Source of the DNA: Actinomycetes bacterium
GTDB taxonomy: Bacteria > Actinomycetota > Acidimicrobiia > Acidimicrobiales > SZUA-35
DNA: 64,000 bases
Reading direction: 5' to 3'
Assembly (NCBI GenBank): GCA_024280015.1
Contig: JAJRQY010000133.1
Location: forward strand, 57,968 to 121,967
In this document: in pieces, positions 16,516-25,072 of the stretch
Layout of the letters: the number at the start of each line of letters is the position of its first letter
Position numbering within the stretch: position 1 is the stretch's first letter
Position numbers and translations under genes: made by a program
The notes under the pieces: generated by a model
What the model saw: only the letters and a program-made list of their open reading frames with translations
Databases searched by the model: none
Told to the model about the DNA's origin: nothing

Positions 16516-17085
16516 ATGGCGAGAACGAAAGAATTTGATGTCGACCTCGCCCTGTCTCAGGCGTTGGACCTGTTCCACTCCAAAGGCTTTGATGGCACCT
16601 CGATGCAAGAACTGGTTGCCCACCTCGGAATCAACCGTGGTTCGCTCTATGCCACCTTTGGCTGCAAGGAAGAAATCTATGCCAAGGCCCTGGAGCTCTA
16701 CACCACCTCAGGAGGGCAAGGGATGGCCGACGCGCTACACACCGACACCCCTCTGCGAGAACGGCTCTCAGACTTCCTCTACCAACTCATTACTAGCCCC
16801 GACGGGCGGGGCTGTTTTGTGGTCAATACCGCCTGCGAGCGCAATCATGTCCACCCAGCAAGCCGAATTGCCACCACCAAGTCACTGGCCGCAACCCGCG
16901 ACCTGTTCGTCGAGACCTGCCGGCGCGCCGCGGATAGCGGCGAGCTTCGCCCAGGCATGACCCCGGAACTTGCTGCGGATCTGATCCTGGTACTCATGCA
17001 AGGCATGCAAGTCATGACGACCGTCGGCGGCAATGAGCACACCCTTGGCCCGGTCATCGAAGCGACCCTGGATCAGATCACCTAG
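16516..17085 (+). CDS. TetR/AcrR family regulator
   Basis: A 189-residue protein. The HTH lies at about residues 28-52 (FDGTSMQELVAHLGINRGSLYATFGCKEEIY). The C-terminal domain contains GRGCFVVNTACERN, a pattern typical of the AcuR/NemR-like branch, whose conserved cysteines sense electrophiles such as quinones or acrylate. It is immediately upstream of the azoreductase gene, which is a natural target for a quinone/electrophile sensor. The 74-base gap between them holds a strong palindrome. Confidence 0.87.
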   Translation: MARTKEFDVDLALSQALDLFHSKGFDGTSMQELVAHLGINRGSLYATFGCKEEIYAKALELYTTSGGQGMADALHTDTPLRERLSDFLYQLITSPDGRGCFVVNTACERNHVHPASRIATTKSLAATRDLFVETCRRAADSGELRPGMTPELAADLILVLMQGMQVMTTVGGNEHTLGPVIEATLDQIT

Positions 17086-17128
17086 ACCACAAGCATTCTC
17101 CTCATCCTCTTTCACTATCTCATTATTG

Positions 17129-17145
17129 GAACGAACAGTTCGTTC
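17129..17145. promoter_or_regulatory. TetR operator upstream of azoreductase
   Basis: GAACGAA-CAG-TTCGTTC has perfect 7-base arms and ends 13 bases before the azoR ATG. Its size and position are those of a TetR-family operator covering the transcription start. Confidence 0.6.
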
Positions 17146-17158
17146 TCGAAAGGCAACT

Positions 17159-17743
17159 ATGACAAAGACAATCCTGAGCATCACCAGCAGTGTGCGAGGT
17201 GACGAGTCGGTAAGCACCGGCCTCCTCAACGAACTCCTGGGAGGGCTGCAACACGAGGGGGACCAACTCATTCAACGGAACCTGGTCGATGCTTCTCCCC
17301 TCCTAACCCCACAAGTAGCAGCCGAACTCACCATCCCCGTTGAAGAACGAACTGCCGCCGCCATCCCAACCCTGGCCTTTAGTGACGAATTGATTGGCGA
17401 ACTACGCGCCGCCGACACCCTCATCATCACGGCACCGATCTACAACTTCTCAGTCCCAGCCAACCTGAAAGCGTGGGCAGACCTGGTGGCACGAGCAGGA
17501 ACAACCTTCACCTACGGGGAGACCGGCCCCGTCGGCCTGCTCACCGATCGTCCAACCTATATCGTCAGCGCCAGCGGCGGTACCGAGATTGGCGGGTCAC
17601 AAGATTTCGGCACGACCTGGCTCCGCCATTTCCTCGCATTCATCGGAATCCACGACGTGACCGTTATCGCCGCTGGCCAGATGGCCATGGACGCCGACGC
17701 AGCAATGGCGACCGCTCGTAACCAGATCAAGGCCGCCGTCTGA
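17159..17743 (+). CDS. azoR: FMN-dependent NADH-azoreductase
   Basis: A 194-residue flavodoxin-like protein starting at the ATG at 17159 (MTKTILSITSSVRGDES). TIPVEERTAAAIPTLAFSDELIGELRAADTLIITAPIYNFSVPANLKAWADLVARAGTTF carries the FMN-binding APIYNFSVP loop characteristic of AzoR. SASGGTEIGGSQDF and the C-terminal IGIHDVTVIAAG follow in order. AzoR reduces quinones and azo compounds with NADH, protecting against quinone stress. Length matches the family (about 200). It sits directly behind a TetR regulator and its operator. Confidence 0.93.
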   Translation: MTKTILSITSSVRGDESVSTGLLNELLGGLQHEGDQLIQRNLVDASPLLTPQVAAELTIPVEERTAAAIPTLAFSDELIGELRAADTLIITAPIYNFSVPANLKAWADLVARAGTTFTYGETGPVGLLTDRPTYIVSASGGTEIGGSQDFGTTWLRHFLAFIGIHDVTVIAAGQMAMDADAAMATARNQIKAAV

Positions 17744-17817
17744 CCGTCAACGAACAGAATATCTGGTCATCCCAGACCACCGGCCGGTCGCACAATCCCG
17801 GACCAGAGCCGAAAAGC

Positions 17818-17849
17818 GGCTCGAACCTTCCCTAGAGAAGGTTCGAGCC
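17818..17849 (+). terminator. 13-bp stem hairpin after azoR
   Basis: GGCTCGAACCTTC and GAAGGTTCGAGCC pair perfectly around CCTAGA, 75 bases after the azoR stop. The downstream bases TTGGGG lack a proper T-run. It is nevertheless the best terminator candidate in the 300-base gap before the next gene, where I see nothing else. Confidence 0.6.
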
Positions 17850-18045
17850 TTGGGGAGAGAGGAAGGGAGAGCGAAGGCCAAGTCAGAATCCAACACAGGA
17901 GAGTGTTGGAGGCGATGCGTGTGGAGGGAGATTCGGCCTCCGCTCAATTCCCTATCTATGCCGGTGTGGGCGATGACCACCGGTATGGGAGTTAACATCG
18001 ACGAAGACTCAAGAAACCTTGAGCATCTTTCTTCGGATTTCTGAC

Positions 18046-18249
18046 ATGTTTCTTGGCGATGACCTTCTTCCCTGGCTCACTCTCGCAATCGGCGGTGCAT
18101 TAGCTGCAGGCACCCTGCTTGCCCTTATCCGGCCACCAGAAACCGCCAACGAGGGAGATCTTGCCACTGCTCCGTTGTTTCGAAGCATTGTCCAGATCGC
18201 CATCGGCACCTTCGCCTCGGTCTGGGCCATCGCCAGTCTGGTGAACTAA
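18046..18249 (+). CDS. small membrane protein of unknown function
   Basis: 67 residues from the ATG at 18046 (MFLGDDLLPWLTLAIGG); a TTG at 18019 would add nine residues. Two hydrophobic segments (PWLTLAIGGALAAGTLLALI, and SIVQIAIGTFASVWAIASLV) flank a short polar loop. Codon use and composition look like real coding sequence. I do not recognise the family. Confidence 0.55.
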   Translation: MFLGDDLLPWLTLAIGGALAAGTLLALIRPPETANEGDLATAPLFRSIVQIAIGTFASVWAIASLVN

Positions 18250-18467
18250 CCGGGCTGTCACAGCCACCTCAATCAGTCGACCCTGCCATGAGACAGCACC
18301 CATAGCGCCAAACCACCCGCTTTAGATCGAACGGCCCGCCCCAAACCGCTAAGGACTAAGCGGTTCAGCCCAAACGGTCAGTTCCTGCTCAAGATTCGAT
18401 CAGGGGGTGCCGATTGTGAAGTCCGAACGGAAATGTGAAACCAGAGATCGAAGTAGAAGAGGTTGCC

Positions 18468-18767
18468 ATGAGTCTTTCGGTACCAGAACTAACCAAGACA
18501 ACAACTATTCGACGTCGTAGTGTGACGACCTCGACATCAGCCACCGCGACTGCACCGTCGACGGTCGCGACACCTCGTCCCGACCTCACCACCTCCTTTG
18601 AGCACCTGGCCCAAGAGCGGCCATCGGTTCATACCGGCCACATCTTCCAAGCCTTGCTCGGCATCGCTGCCTGCCTAGCTCTCACTGGCGTCATCTCCCA
18701 GGCCCGAACAGTCCCCGCGGGCTCACCCGACGCCCCCGCCCCGGCAGTCTTCGTCCAGACTGACTAG
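18468..18767 (+). CDS. hypothetical single-pass membrane protein
   Basis: 99 residues from the ATG at 18468, which has AGAAGAGG about 8 bases upstream; an earlier ATG at 18435 lacks this. A Thr/Ser-rich N-terminal half (TSTSATATAPSTVATP) precedes one hydrophobic segment (IFQALLGIAACLALTGVI) and a short Pro/Ala tail. It converges with dnaB, overlapping its stop by four bases. Function unknown; a small exported or membrane-anchored protein is likely. Confidence 0.5.
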   Translation: MSLSVPELTKTTTIRRRSVTTSTSATATAPSTVATPRPDLTTSFEHLAQERPSVHTGHIFQALLGIAACLALTGVISQARTVPAGSPDAPAPAVFVQTD

Positions 18768-20452
18768 AACTCGTTGGCTGGCCCCGCAGGATCAAGCCGC
18801 TTGCTCATATTCTCAAACCGAGTGAAGTGACCAAGGAAGGCCATCTTCACCGTGGCCGTTGGTCCATTTCGATGCTTGGCCACAATGATCTCAGCCACAC
18901 CCTTTTGCTCAGACTCCGGATTGTAAATCTCGTCGCGATACAAGAACATGACAACGTCAGCATCTTGCTCCAATGCCCCGGACTCACGAAGGTCAGACAA
19001 CATTGGGCGCTTATCTTGGCGCTGTTCAAGACCACGGTTGAGCTGAGCCAAAGCCACAACAGGTGTTTCCAACTCGCGAGCAAGAATCTTCAGGTGGCGG
19101 CTCATCTCTGAAATTTCCACCTGGCGACTTTCTGCCCCAGAACGACCCGTCATAAGCTGGATGTAGTCGACAACGATCATGCCAAGCTCACCCTGCCGGC
19201 TCTTGAGTCGGCGGGCCTTGGACCGAATCTCCATCACCGTGGTGTGCGGATTGTCATCAATGAAAATTGGAGCGTCGGCCAGTCGACCAACCGAGTGACT
19301 AATCCGGCTCCAATCCGCTTCATCCAGCTTGCCAGTCTTCATCCGAGTGGCATCTACCCGGGCATCGGCACACAAGATTCTTTGAGACAGTTCTAACTGG
19401 CTCATTTCCAGGGAGAAAATCAGACTTGGCTTGTTGTTCAACATGGCTGAGTTAGCTGCCATATTCAAGGCAAAAGCCGTCTTGCCCATGGCCGGGCGAG
19501 CACCAAGCACATAAAAGGCATTCTTCTGGAGCCCCGAGATCAGATCATCAAAATCGTGAAACCCGGTCTCCAAACCTGTGATGGCATCACCCTGCTCATA
19601 GAGAGCTTCGAGCCGATCCAGGTTGTCACTGAGCAGATCCTTGATCTCTGCGGTGGTGTTGGTCAGCCGCTTCTCGGCAACATCGAACATTTTGGATTCG
19701 GCGTCATCGAGGGCGCCAACCACATCTTCGGGAACCTCATAGGCGATCTCCGCAATCTCGTTACTCACCGTGATCAGGCGCCGTAGGAGGGCGTGGTCTT
19801 CGACAATTTTGGCGTAGTAGGCAGCATTGCTGACCGCTGGGGTTCCGGCCTGAAGGTCAATGAGAGTTCCGGGGCCACCCACTGCTTCCAACAGGTTTGC
19901 TCGAACAAGTTCCTCAGCAACCGTTACCGCATCTACTGGCTGACCGGCGCCATACAGGCTCAATACCGCGTCAAAAACGTGGCCGTGGATGGGCTTGTAG
20001 AAATGCTCGGTTTCGAGAATTTCCACCACATCAGCGATTGCTTCACGACTCAAAAGCATCGCACCAAGCACGGACTCTTCAGCCCGAAGGTTGCTGGGGG
20101 GAACCCGTGCTGGGCGAGAAGGTGTTGACGGCGCGGTTCGACCCGATGACTGGCGGGAAGAATCAGACCAGTCGTCGGAGCCATTTCGGCCCGACCCGTT
20201 CATCTCTTCGCTATATCCATGGTTGCCGTATTGCTGTGAGGGATCCCCCGATGGGGGCGGCTCAGACTGCGGCGGCTCAGACTGGGTTGGCTCGGTCGGC
20301 GGTGGCTCGGTCTGGTCGGGCTCCGGCGGGTTAGACTCGGTCTGGGCTGGCTCCCGACGATGTTCACCGTCGGCGTTACCAACGTCTTTGACACCTATAC
20401 CATCGTCCACTGGCGGCGGAGCATCATCTGATGGGGGTTCGGTGTCGTCCAT
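18764..20452 (-). CDS. dnaB: replicative DNA helicase DnaB
   Basis: A 562-residue DnaB. The conserved protein begins near residue 112 with VPPSNLRAEESVLGAMLLSREAI. Walker A is GARPAMGKTAFALN, followed by SLEMSQLELSQRI, DYIQLM and LSDLRESGALEQDADVVMFL. It unwinds DNA at the replication fork as a hexamer. No intein is present, unlike several mycobacterial dnaB genes. The first 110 residues are an unusual Pro/Glu/Thr/Ser-rich acidic extension with PPTEP/SEPP repeats, not part of the family. It follows rpsF-ssb-rpsR-rplI on the same strand, 128 bases after rplI. Confidence 0.95.
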   Translation of the reverse strand: MDDTEPPSDDAPPPVDDGIGVKDVGNADGEHRREPAQTESNPPEPDQTEPPPTEPTQSEPPQSEPPPSGDPSQQYGNHGYSEEMNGSGRNGSDDWSDSSRQSSGRTAPSTPSRPARVPPSNLRAEESVLGAMLLSREAIADVVEILETEHFYKPIHGHVFDAVLSLYGAGQPVDAVTVAEELVRANLLEAVGGPGTLIDLQAGTPAVSNAAYYAKIVEDHALLRRLITVSNEIAEIAYEVPEDVVGALDDAESKMFDVAEKRLTNTTAEIKDLLSDNLDRLEALYEQGDAITGLETGFHDFDDLISGLQKNAFYVLGARPAMGKTAFALNMAANSAMLNNKPSLIFSLEMSQLELSQRILCADARVDATRMKTGKLDEADWSRISHSVGRLADAPIFIDDNPHTTVMEIRSKARRLKSRQGELGMIVVDYIQLMTGRSGAESRQVEISEMSRHLKILARELETPVVALAQLNRGLEQRQDKRPMLSDLRESGALEQDADVVMFLYRDEIYNPESEQKGVAEIIVAKHRNGPTATVKMAFLGHFTRFENMSKRLDPAGPANEF

Positions 20453-20537
20453 AACCTCATTCTCCTACAAGCTGCCTGTGGACTCCTAGACGCGTATCTT
20501 GTGAATTTCCTGGGGATAAATCAGGTTCCGAACGCGC

Positions 20538-20573
20538 CAGGGAGGGTAGGCAAGACTTCACCGACCCTCCCTG
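20538..20573 (-). terminator. 10-bp stem hairpin between rplI and dnaB
   Basis: CAGGGAGGGT and ACCCTCCCTG pair perfectly around a 16-base loop, eight bases past the rplI stop on the minus strand. There is no U-tract. It may attenuate read-through from the ribosomal genes into dnaB. Confidence 0.45.
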
Positions 20574-20580
20574 AAACGGT

Positions 20581-21027
20581 TTAGGACTCGAATACTTCAA
20601 CAGTGACGGGGAACTGCACATCCGTGTGAGGCTGAGCAGTGACAATATGGCTACCCGTCGTGCGAATCGACTCATCAAGATGCAACATCTTGCGGTCGAG
20701 TTCGATCTCGGTTTGGGCCGTGATAGCAGCGACAATGTCGGCAGAGGTGATCGAACCAAAGAGCTTTCCACCAGCACCGGCACGAGCCGGGATCATGATG
20801 GAACGGGCAACGAGGAGCTTGGCAATTTCTTCTGCCGCTTCCCGGTCCTTGGCGTTCTTCAGTTGCCACGACTTACGCATCGCCTCAGCCTGAGCTTCGA
20901 CACCAGCGGTTGCCTGCTGAGCTCTGCCCGCAGGGATCAAGAAGTTGCGGGCATAGCCATCGGAGACCTCAACAAGGTCACCACGATTTCCAAGCCCAGA
21001 GACGGCTTCATGCAAAACAATACGCAT
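20581..21027 (-). CDS. rplI: 50S ribosomal protein L9
   Basis: A 148-residue L9 of normal length. The N-terminal domain has the signature MRIVLHEAVSGLGNRGDLVEVSDGYARNFLIPAGRA. The helix linker (residues 45-75) and C-terminal domain (KLFGSITSADIVAAI...ELDRKMLHLDESIRTTGSH) follow. It binds 23S rRNA near the base of the L1 stalk. It begins two bases after rpsR on the same strand, in the classical rpsF-ssb-rpsR-rplI cluster. Confidence 0.97.
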   Translation of the reverse strand: MRIVLHEAVSGLGNRGDLVEVSDGYARNFLIPAGRAQQATAGVEAQAEAMRKSWQLKNAKDREAAEEIAKLLVARSIMIPARAGAGGKLFGSITSADIVAAITAQTEIELDRKMLHLDESIRTTGSHIVTAQPHTDVQFPVTVEVFES

Positions 21028-21029
21028 TA

Positions 21030-21488
21030 TTAGCTCTCCCCTTCTGTGCTCTCGGGAGTCTCGGTTACAGCCTCAACCGGTGCCTCGACTGCGGCTTCGA
21101 TTGGAGTCTCTACCGGGCTCTCTACCTTTTCGTCACTCGTGGTGTTCTCGTCACGATCTTCACGAGGGCGACGATCAGGTCGATCACCTCGATCGGGCCG
21201 ATCGCCACGGGAACGACGCTGGGTCGTGACCTTGGTGGCGTAGGGCAAGAGCCCCATCTCACGAGCGTTCTTGACTGCACGGGCAACAACACGTTGCTGC
21301 TGAGAGTCGTTGCCCGACACACGACGTGCCTTGAGCTTGGCTCGATCCGACATGAAACGCCGAAGCAAGTCGACGTCCTTGTAGTCAACAAACTCGACCT
21401 TGTCGGTCACGAGTGGGCTGATCTTCTTCTTTGTTCGACGGTTGGCGTCTTTGGGCTTCACCCGTCGTGTACTACGTGTCTTTGCCAT
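21030..21488 (-). CDS. rpsR: 30S ribosomal protein S18 with long C-terminal extension
   Basis: 152 residues. The S18 core is residues 15-90 (KKKISPLVTDKVEFVDYKDVDLLRRFMSDRAKLKARRVSG...VARAVKNAREMGLLPY). S18 is normally 75-95 residues. Here a further 60 follow: first an arginine/aspartate repeat (RSRGDRPDRGDRPDRRPRED), then an acidic Val/Glu/Pro/Thr-rich tail (VETPIEAAVEAPVEAVTETPE). The ATG overlaps the ssb stop by one base (TAATG), indicating coupled translation. S18 binds S6 on the 30S platform. Confidence 0.95.
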   Translation of the reverse strand: MAKTRSTRRVKPKDANRRTKKKISPLVTDKVEFVDYKDVDLLRRFMSDRAKLKARRVSGNDSQQQRVVARAVKNAREMGLLPYATKVTTQRRSRGDRPDRGDRPDRRPREDRDENTTSDEKVESPVETPIEAAVEAPVEAVTETPESTEGES

Positions 21489-21982
21489 TAAAAGGGTTCC
21501 TCGTCTGGTGAGTAGGCGGGCGGGTTCTGGCGCCCACCGCCGGATGAGCCGAATGAACGACCACCCTGCTGATTACCGCCGCCTTGGGATCCACCGGATC
21601 CACCGGATCCCCCATCGCGACGTTCGTTCTTTTGTACGGTTGCGGTCGCCCAGCGCAAACTGATGGCGATGTCGTCGGCAACGACTTCAACCTTGGAGCG
21701 CTTATCGCCCTCTTGGGTTTCCCAACTGCGTTGATCAAGACGCCCGGTTACGGTGACCCGGGTTCCTCGGCCAACAGACTCAGCGGCGTTTTCAGCCAGC
21801 TGGGCCCAGGCGGTTATGTCGATGAAGGACGTTGACTCTTCCCACTCTTGGGTTTGGCGGTTTTGCCAACGTCGGTTGACCGCGAGCCCGAAGCTGCACA
21901 CCGCTTGACCAGAAGGCGTGAAACGCAGTTCTGGTTCGCGGGTAGCATTTCCGGTGATTGTCACCGTGTTGTCCATAGCCAT
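21488..21982 (-). CDS. ssb: single-stranded DNA-binding protein
   Basis: 164 residues. The OB fold is residues 3-110 (NTVTITGNATREPELRFTPSGQAVCSFGLAVNRRW...FIDITAWAQLAENAAESVGRGTRVTVTGRL). A Gly/Ser/Gln-rich linker and the acidic tip DEEPF follow, which recruits replication and repair proteins. The start at 21982 has AGGGGA upstream; 21976 is an alternative. It binds ssDNA as a tetramer. It lies between rpsF and rpsR. Confidence 0.96.
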   Translation of the reverse strand: MAMDNTVTITGNATREPELRFTPSGQAVCSFGLAVNRRWQNRQTQEWEESTSFIDITAWAQLAENAAESVGRGTRVTVTGRLDQRSWETQEGDKRSKVEVVADDIAISLRWATATVQKNERRDGGSGGSGGSQGGGNQQGGRSFGSSGGGRQNPPAYSPDEEPF

Positions 21983-21996
21983 GATGTATTCCCCTG

Positions 21997-22320
21997 TCAG
22001 ACAGTGGCGCCAGCAAGCCCACGTTTGTGAGCTTCAAGGACCGGCAGCCGCATGAACTTGTGGCGGATGACTTCATCCGCGAGACGCAGGGTTCGATCGA
22101 TTTCCGAAAGTGCGTTCGGAGCGAGGAATTGAAGGACGACGTAAAAGCCTTCCTTCTTCTTGTGGATCTCATAAGCGAAGCGACGAACGCCCCACTTGTC
22201 GATCTTCTCCAAGGTGCCGCCATCTTCGTTGGCCATTTCGCCAAGCTTGTTGATGGTGGTCTGGACCGCTGATTCCTCAGTCTCAGCGTTAAAAATGATC
22301 ATTAGCTCGTATGCACGCAC
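21997..22320 (-). CDS. rpsF: 30S ribosomal protein S6
   Basis: 107 residues from the GTG at 22320 (MRAYELMIIFNAETEESAVQTTINKL), which best matches S6 N-termini. GTG 22332 and ATG 22329 are also in frame, but GGAGG is then too close. WGVRRFAYEIHKKKEGFYVVLQFLAP and VLRLADEVIRHKFMRL-type C-terminal pattern (TLRLADEVIRHKFMRLP) confirm the family. S6 pairs with S18 on the 30S platform. First gene of rpsF-ssb-rpsR-rplI. Confidence 0.95.
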   Translation of the reverse strand: MRAYELMIIFNAETEESAVQTTINKLGEMANEDGGTLEKIDKWGVRRFAYEIHKKKEGFYVVLQFLAPNALSEIDRTLRLADEVIRHKFMRLPVLEAHKRGLAGATV

Positions 22321-22359
22321 GGCGCGCATCACCTCCCTACGGACCCGGGACTACCGGGG

Positions 22360-22376
22360 CCCTCGACGGTCGAGGG
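22360..22376 (-). promoter_or_regulatory. leader hairpin upstream of rpsF
   Basis: In the minus-strand RNA, CCCUCGA and UCGAGGG pair around a CCG loop, about 40 bases before the rpsF start, with more GC-rich complementarity after it. In many bacteria S6:S18 binds an rpsF leader that displays CCG, so this is a candidate autoregulatory site. The resemblance is limited to the position and the CCG. Confidence 0.35.
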
Positions 22377-22550
22377 CAGGGTCGTTCCCAACGCTAGGCG
22401 TCGGTATGGACCACATGATGCTAGCGGAGCCTTTCTGAAGCTCAACCTCCTGCGAACACAACACTAGTCAGCCCCACTGACAGCCACCCAAGGAACGGGA
22501 TTTCCTTTAGGAGCTTTGTTACCGTTAGTTGACCCGAGTAGTTGACCCGA

Positions 22551-24974
22551 TCAGCCAGCCTCAGTGGTGTCCGGCTCGACCGTAGTTGGCGGCACCGTCG
22601 TTGGAGCCACGGTCTCCGCCACCGTCGTTGTCCCGCCCGGATCAGCAGTAGTCGTTGTTTCACCTTCGCCAGCAACCGTTGTTGGGACCTCCCCCGGATC
22701 GAGCTCGACAAACTCACAGGGCTCGGTCGTGGTTGTGTCCTCCACCACAGCTGGAGCAGTAGTGGCAACCGGCTGGCCGTCCTCACCAAGAACCGGCTCC
22801 GTCGTTGGTGGCAACGGAGCACATGGAGGCAATGTTGTTGTCGACAACTCTGGGTTCAGCTGCTTACCAGGAAAGTCAGTTTGGGTGGCCAGACCATCAC
22901 AAGGGTACGGCGAGCCACCACCCCGAATGAGTGACGCCTTGGCCATGAATGCACCCCACATTTCTGCCGGGAAGTCACCACCATGCACCTCAATGCCACG
23001 GAAATCGCTCATGAACCGGGCAGGTTCGCCCGGCGACCCCGGATATCCCATCCAGACCGCCGCCGTCAGATCACAGCTGAAACCAACAAACCACGCATCA
23101 CGAGCATCTTGAGTAGTGCCCGTTTTGCCAGCAGCAGGCTGATCAAAGAAGTTGCGCACCCCACGGCCCGTACCAGCCTCAACCACTCGAGTTAGGGCAT
23201 GCGTCACCTGGCGAGCAATGCCAGACTCCAACACCAGCTCTTCCATTGGCTGCTCGTCCTGGCAATGGCTACCGATTGGGAACCAGCAAATCACCTTGCC
23301 ATTCACGTCTTCAATCCGCTCAATCAGAACGGGGTCACGGCGAACACCCTGATTGGCAATGGTTGAATAGGCCGCGGCCATGTCCATGACCGACACTTCA
23401 CCCGAACCAAGTACCAGAGCATTCACCGGCTCCAGCTCAGCCGATACCCCAAGTCGGTTGGCCAACTCGACCACACTCTGGGAACCAACATCAACCATCA
23501 ATTGGGCATAAACAACATTGCTGGAGCCGCGCAGACCATCAACCAGATCTCGGTAGCCATCCGGGCTCGACCCCCCTCGAACGGTCCAGGTGTTGCCATT
23601 GTCGGCGCCGGGGATCTCAATCACCGACGGAGCTGCATACAACGACTTGGCCGAGATGCCCTGCTCGATCGCTTCAGCCAAAGCAAACGTCTTGAAGGAC
23701 GAACCGGGCTGGCGACCTGAGCCACCACCCTGGCGACCCATAGCCAAGTTCACCTGCGAAGTGCTGAAGTCATAGCCGCCGACCATGGCCACCACCCGGC
23801 CCCGCTCATCGATTGCGACCAATGAGGCTGACGGGTCATTGGCGTCTCGCCGAGGGTCGACCACCTCAGTCACGGTGGAAAAGGCGGCCTCTTGGAGTTG
23901 AGGATCAAGCGTTGTATAGACCCGGAAGCCTGCGGTGTACACCTCGCCATTGCCACCGCCGGCCGCTAACTCGCTTTCCAAACCAACCAACTGTTGTCGA
24001 ACCGCTTCCAAGAAGTAGGCACTGCCGTCACGAGAACCAACCGAAGCTGGGGCCTCTTCCCGATTCAGCCGATCAACAATGGATGACCAGTCCCGAGCGT
24101 TGGCCTCATCGGCTTGAGGTTGGCTGATGTAGCCGTCAGCAACCATGCGAGCCAGAACGGTTGCCCGCCGCCGCGTCGCTTCTTCTGGATCGCGCTCTGC
24201 ATCAGCAGTACCAGGCGAACGGATCAAGCTGGCCAGGTAGGCCGAGTCGGCAATATCAAGCTCGCCAACGTTTTTTCCAAAATAGTTCTGAGCTGCAGCT
24301 TGAATCCCGTAGGCTCCGCGACCGAAGTAGATCAGATTGAGGTAGCGCTCGAGGATCTCTTCCTTGGATAGCTGCTGATTCAACTTGACCGCAAGCGCAG
24401 CTTCCTTCAACTTGCGAACCATGGTCCGGTCCGAAGTCAAAAAGGCGTTCTTGACGTACTGCTGGGTGATTGTTGACCCACCCTGGCTGGCGCTGCGCTC
24501 CCGAATGTCGTGATACAAGGCCCGACCAATACCGGCAGGGTCAAGGCCATGGTGACTGAAGTAATCCTTGTCCTCGGCGGCAACCACCGCATTAATCACC
24601 ACATCAGGAATCTCGCCATAGCGAACAATCTGGCGATCCTCACCGGCAGAAAGCTCAAGGACCGCAACATCAGCAGAGCAGTCCGCTTCAGTCTCTGCGG
24701 TACAGACATACGTCGTTTGCTTGAGCGCGACGAACGGGTCGTCTAAGGGAGGCAAGGGTTCTTGAGCAAGAAGGATGACTCCTCCAAGGACTACACCCAT
24801 CCCAAACAAGACAATCAATAAGAGGAAGCGTCGGAACCGCCAGAGAGGATTGCGGCGGCGGTTCTTGGACGGTCCCGGACCGTTGAGTAGTCCGAACTTG
24901 GAGCGTGACGAACTCTTCGTTGAGCGCTTCGTTGATGAGGTCTTCGAGCGTGCGCGAGACCGAGAACTAGCCAT
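22551..24974 (-). CDS. class A penicillin-binding protein (glycosyltransferase/transpeptidase)
   Basis: 807 residues. A Ser/Arg/Lys-rich cytoplasmic tail precedes one membrane segment (FLLLIVLFGMGVVLGGVILLA, near residues 50-70). The GT51 domain has AAEDKDYFSHHGLDPAGI, GGSTITQQYVKN and RKLKEAALAVKLNQQLSKEEILERYLNLIYFGRGAYGIQ. The transpeptidase has SxxK in PGSSFKTF, SSN in GSSNVVYAQ and KTGT in GKTGTTQ. The last 100 residues are Thr/Pro/Glu-rich (TTT-type linkers). It polymerises and cross-links peptidoglycan outside the membrane. It lies between DUF5318 and rpsF as ponA1 does in mycobacteria. Confidence 0.95.
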   Translation of the reverse strand: MASSRSRARSKTSSTKRSTKSSSRSKFGLLNGPGPSKNRRRNPLWRFRRFLLLIVLFGMGVVLGGVILLAQEPLPPLDDPFVALKQTTYVCTAETEADCSADVAVLELSAGEDRQIVRYGEIPDVVINAVVAAEDKDYFSHHGLDPAGIGRALYHDIRERSASQGGSTITQQYVKNAFLTSDRTMVRKLKEAALAVKLNQQLSKEEILERYLNLIYFGRGAYGIQAAAQNYFGKNVGELDIADSAYLASLIRSPGTADAERDPEEATRRRATVLARMVADGYISQPQADEANARDWSSIVDRLNREEAPASVGSRDGSAYFLEAVRQQLVGLESELAAGGGNGEVYTAGFRVYTTLDPQLQEAAFSTVTEVVDPRRDANDPSASLVAIDERGRVVAMVGGYDFSTSQVNLAMGRQGGGSGRQPGSSFKTFALAEAIEQGISAKSLYAAPSVIEIPGADNGNTWTVRGGSSPDGYRDLVDGLRGSSNVVYAQLMVDVGSQSVVELANRLGVSAELEPVNALVLGSGEVSVMDMAAAYSTIANQGVRRDPVLIERIEDVNGKVICWFPIGSHCQDEQPMEELVLESGIARQVTHALTRVVEAGTGRGVRNFFDQPAAGKTGTTQDARDAWFVGFSCDLTAAVWMGYPGSPGEPARFMSDFRGIEVHGGDFPAEMWGAFMAKASLIRGGGSPYPCDGLATQTDFPGKQLNPELSTTTLPPCAPLPPTTEPVLGEDGQPVATTAPAVVEDTTTTEPCEFVELDPGEVPTTVAGEGETTTTADPGGTTTVAETVAPTTVPPTTVEPDTTEAG

Positions 24975-25072
24975 GGAGGGAATCCGAGGTTTGGCGGGCG
25001 AGGGGCAAATAGGTTCAGCGTTGCTGGCGATTGCGTAGCAGTGATTGTGAGGCGGCGGTTGTTGTGCAGGAG

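Noticed and set aside
18764..20452. Intein in dnaB (also considered for gyrA/gyrB)
   Set aside because: Lengths and motif spacing are continuous; no splicing-domain motifs appear in any of the three genes.
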